64,000 nt of DNA from Candidatus Parcubacteria bacterium. GTDB lineage: Bacteria; Patescibacteria; Paceibacteria; UBA9973; UBA918. The notes beneath the pieces are model-generated. The model searched no databases. It was not told the DNA's origin and was given only the letters and a program-made list of their open reading frames with translations. The position numbers and the translations under genes were made by a program. Of this stretch, positions 61,977-64,000 are shown in pieces (positions within the stretch are counted from its first letter, which is position 1; each line of letters starts with the position of its first letter). The DNA is taken from positions 12,267 to 76,266 of the forward strand of contig JAKFXN010000004.1 of the NCBI GenBank assembly GCA_021731405.1. The letters run 5' to 3'.

Positions 61977-64000
61977 ATGACTATTGCAAAAGATTTTGCA
62001 TCAAAGGCAGCAGTTGCTTTTGTTGCAGTTGCGATGATCTTCTCAATGATTGCTCCTGCTGCGCAGGCACAGTCTACAGAGGACTTGCAAACAATGATTA
62101 ACACCCTCCTCGCACAGATCGCTTCACTCCAATCACAAGTTGGTGGAAGTACTGGAGCAGGTTCAACTAGTGGAGCTTCATTCTGCCCATACACATGGAC
62201 ACGTGACCTCTCTGCTGGAGACACAGGAGCTGATGTAATGAAACTACAACAGTTCCTAAACTCAGATGCTGATACACGAGTAGCAGCAACTGGAGCAGGT
62301 TCAATGGGAATGGAGACTGAGACTTTCGGACCAGCTACAGCAGGTGCTGTATCTAAGTTCCAAGTTAAGTACCGAGCTGAGATTCTTTCACCAAACGGTC
62401 TAGTGAATCCAACTGGTTACTTCGGTGCTTCTTCTCGAAACAAGGCTAACTCACTTTGCGCTACAGCAGTTGTAACACCAGGTGAGGAAACTGAGGAAGG
62501 AGAGGAAGAAGAAGAGGAATCAGGTGAACTCTCAGGTGAGGCTTCACTCGATAACTTCGAAGTAGCTGACGGTGAATCATCAGTAGAAGAAGGCGACGCA
62601 GATGTTGTTGTTGCTGAACTTACTGTTGAATTTGCTGACGGAGACGCTTCAATCTCACGATTGGACATTACTCTAGATGGTACAAACTCATCTGCAGAAC
62701 CATGGGATGCTTTCGAAACTCTATCACTTTGGGTAGATGGCGAGATGGTAGCTGAAATGGACGCTGCTGATGAAGATGACTACCTCGATGAAAATGCAGG
62801 AGAAATTCGTTTCTCAGGTCTTGACATCGTTGCTATGGAAGATGAAGAACTCGAGATTCTCGTAGGTGCTTCAATCCAAAACAATCTTGATACAGAAGAA
62901 ATCACAGAATGGACTGTTGGTGTTTCATCAATGCGTTTCTTTGACGCTGATGGTGTAGCAACTACAGAGTCAGATCCTGCTGATGCTGAAACTTCATCAT
63001 TCGATATTGACCTAGCAGGATCAGATGAAGAATTGAATCTTTCACTTGCTTCATCAAATCCAGATGCTACTGATATCGTTGTTGATACAGATACAGACAC
63101 TAACGACGTAACAGTTATGGTGGCTGACATCGAAGCTGAGGACAATGATATTGAACTCAATACAGTTGTTGTTAAGCTTGATATCACAGGCGGTTACAGT
63201 ACTACAACAGTAGCGACTGTAGTTGACGAAGTTCGTGTTGTTATCGATGGTCAGGAATTCACAGCTGAGGCTGTTGGTACTGAAAACGACTACGATATTG
63301 CAGCAGATGATGATACTCCAGCTGGAGCTACTGGTATCTCAGAAGGATACTCAGAACTTGCTAACGCTGCAGGAACATCAACATGGTACTTCTTTGATAT
63401 CGACGGCGATGTAACAATCGACGAAGATTCAGAAGTTGCAATGGAAGTAGTTGTTGACCTCAACGACACTGACGATGCATACCAATATCCAAATGGAACT
63501 ACTATCAAGGCTTCTGTAACTTCAGTTGAACGTGGACAATGGGATGCTGAAGGAGCTGAGGATCTTGATACAGCTCAATTTGGTGGAACAGCAGTGGGTG
63601 ATACACACACACTAGTTGCTGAGGGTATCCTTGTACCAGTAGACGGCTTCTCTTCAGAAGTTGATACACTTGGACAAAACGATACTATCGGCGAGTTCAC
63701 ACTTGAGTTTGAAGTTACAGCTGTAGAAGATGACTTCTACGTAACTGAATTCGCAAGTACAACAGCTTCAACACAAGGTGTACAATTCACTGTTGATGGA
63801 GTAGTTGGAACAGGTTCAGTATCAGCTTCACTTACTTCAACAGCTGATGAAGACTCAGTAGGAGTATTCACAATTCGAGAAGGTGAGACTGAGACATTTA
63901 CACTTGTTGTAACTGTAGACCCACAAGCAACTGGTACTTTCCGAGTACAACTTGACGAAGTGTGGTATTCAGCAGCAACAAACGGCCTCGGTGGAGCGGC
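61977..64000 (+). CDS. S-layer-type surface protein with peptidoglycan-binding domain (runs off window)
   Basis: At least 674 residues, open at the window end. The signal peptide ends near PAAQAQ (about residue 32). A short coiled-coil (QTMINTLLAQIASLQSQ, about 39-55) and a peptidoglycan-binding domain (about 65-150) with FCPYTWTRDLSAGDTGADVMKLQQFLN and FGPATAGAVSKFQ follow; then an acidic Glu-run linker and repeated beta-rich domains (SLDNFEVADGESSVEEGDADVVVAELTVEF and similar). Codons are extremely biased to GCA/GCT, TCA, ACA, CGA and GTT, as in very highly expressed genes. This layout is known for CPR surface proteins. Likely the main cell-surface protein. Confidence 0.88.
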   Translation, partial: MTIAKDFASKAAVAFVAVAMIFSMIAPAAQAQSTEDLQTMINTLLAQIASLQSQVGGSTGAGSTSGASFCPYTWTRDLSAGDTGADVMKLQQFLNSDADTRVAATGAGSMGMETETFGPATAGAVSKFQVKYRAEILSPNGLVNPTGYFGASSRNKANSLCATAVVTPGEETEEGEEEEEESGELSGEASLDNFEVADGESSVEEGDADVVVAELTVEFADGDASISRLDITLDGTNSSAEPWDAFETLSLWVDGEMVAEMDAADEDDYLDENAGEIRFSGLDIVAMEDEELEILVGASIQNNLDTEEITEWTVGVSSMRFFDADGVATTESDPADAETSSFDIDLAGSDEELNLSLASSNPDATDIVVDTDTDTNDVTVMVADIEAEDNDIELNTVVVKLDITGGYSTTTVATVVDEVRVVIDGQEFTAEAVGTENDYDIAADDDTPAGATGISEGYSELANAAGTSTWYFFDIDGDVTIDEDSEVAMEVVVDLNDTDDAYQYPNGTTIKASVTSVERGQWDAEGAEDLDTAQFGGTAVGDTHTLVAEGILVPVDGFSSEVDTLGQNDTIGEFTLEFEVTAVEDDFYVTEFASTTASTQGVQFTVDGVVGTGSVSASLTSTADEDSVGVFTIREGETETFTLVVTVDPQATGTFRVQLDEVWYSAATNGLGGA

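Noticed and set aside
1..64000. CRISPR array
   Set aside because: No series of regularly spaced direct repeats and no cas-like genes were seen.

Overview
The window looks like a chromosomal segment of a Candidate Phyla Radiation (Patescibacteria) bacterium, most probably a Parcubacteria (OD1) lineage such as Kaiserbacteria or Adlerbacteria. The evidence is compact single-copy housekeeping genes in unusual neighbourhoods, short proteins, a PilM/N/O-type pilus operon without an outer-membrane secretin, an S-layer-type protein with an N-terminal peptidoglycan-binding domain, rplK without an adjacent rplA, and four tRNA genes without encoded CCA. Lineage is inferred; no rRNA is present.

Layout: 0-4 kb has a partial ECF sigma factor, ruvX, a stand-alone tRNA-binding domain and the pilMNO-like operon. 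4-5.8 kb has tRNA-Arg, two related ORFans and tRNA-Val. 5.8-8.6 kb has acyP, uppS, an RluA-type pseudouridine synthase, rplS and tRNA-Leu. 8.6-20 kb is accessory: two secreted enzymes, an ABC-2 exporter, a GC-rich ORFan, an AAC(3)-I-like acetyltransferase, a CsoR-controlled copper locus, two Nudix hydrolases with a TauD-like dioxygenase, and tRNA-His. 20-25.4 kb has a YibE/F protein, mscL and class I ribonucleotide reductase. 25.4-28.2 kb has small ORFans, a matrixin-like protease and a SIMPL protein. 28.3-34.7 kb has secE-nusG-rplK and a dTMP/folate block (folA, dcd, thyA, glyA). 34.7-35.2 kb is an intergenic stretch that reads as two or three tandem small RNA genes. 35.2-51 kb has msrAB, argS, ileS, recO, glyS, metG and tatD. 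51-60 kb has a VanY-type peptidase, rpsF-ssb-rpsR, three small membrane/ORFan cassettes, efp, a second ECF sigma factor, recA and ftsK. 60.3-64 kb has a winged-helix-like regulator, an 850-bp leader region and the start of a large S-layer-type protein.

Most unusual observations: (1) all four tRNA genes are followed by the same arrangement: an intrinsic terminator, an inverted copy of that tRNA's own T-arm/acceptor 3' strand split at the same point by a hairpin with a 9-bp stem and 4-nt loop, a structured spacer, and a direct copy of the tRNA 3' end. (2) IleRS carries a complete histidine-phosphatase (phosphoglycerate-mutase-like) domain inside its catalytic region. (3) There is a tandem small-RNA locus containing a 34-bp perfect palindrome. 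(4) Two distant copies of a structured element lie before ileS and rpsR. (5) Core genes often have a -10 box 6-7 nt before ATG with no Shine-Dalgarno (leaderless type), whereas small accessory genes have strong Shine-Dalgarno sites and often GC-richer codons.

Working together: ThyA, FolA and GlyA form the thymidylate cycle, fed by Dcd and ribonucleotide reductase. MetRS and the separate tRNA-binding protein probably act together. CsoR probably represses the adjacent DUF305/MauE-like copper genes through the palindrome in front of it.
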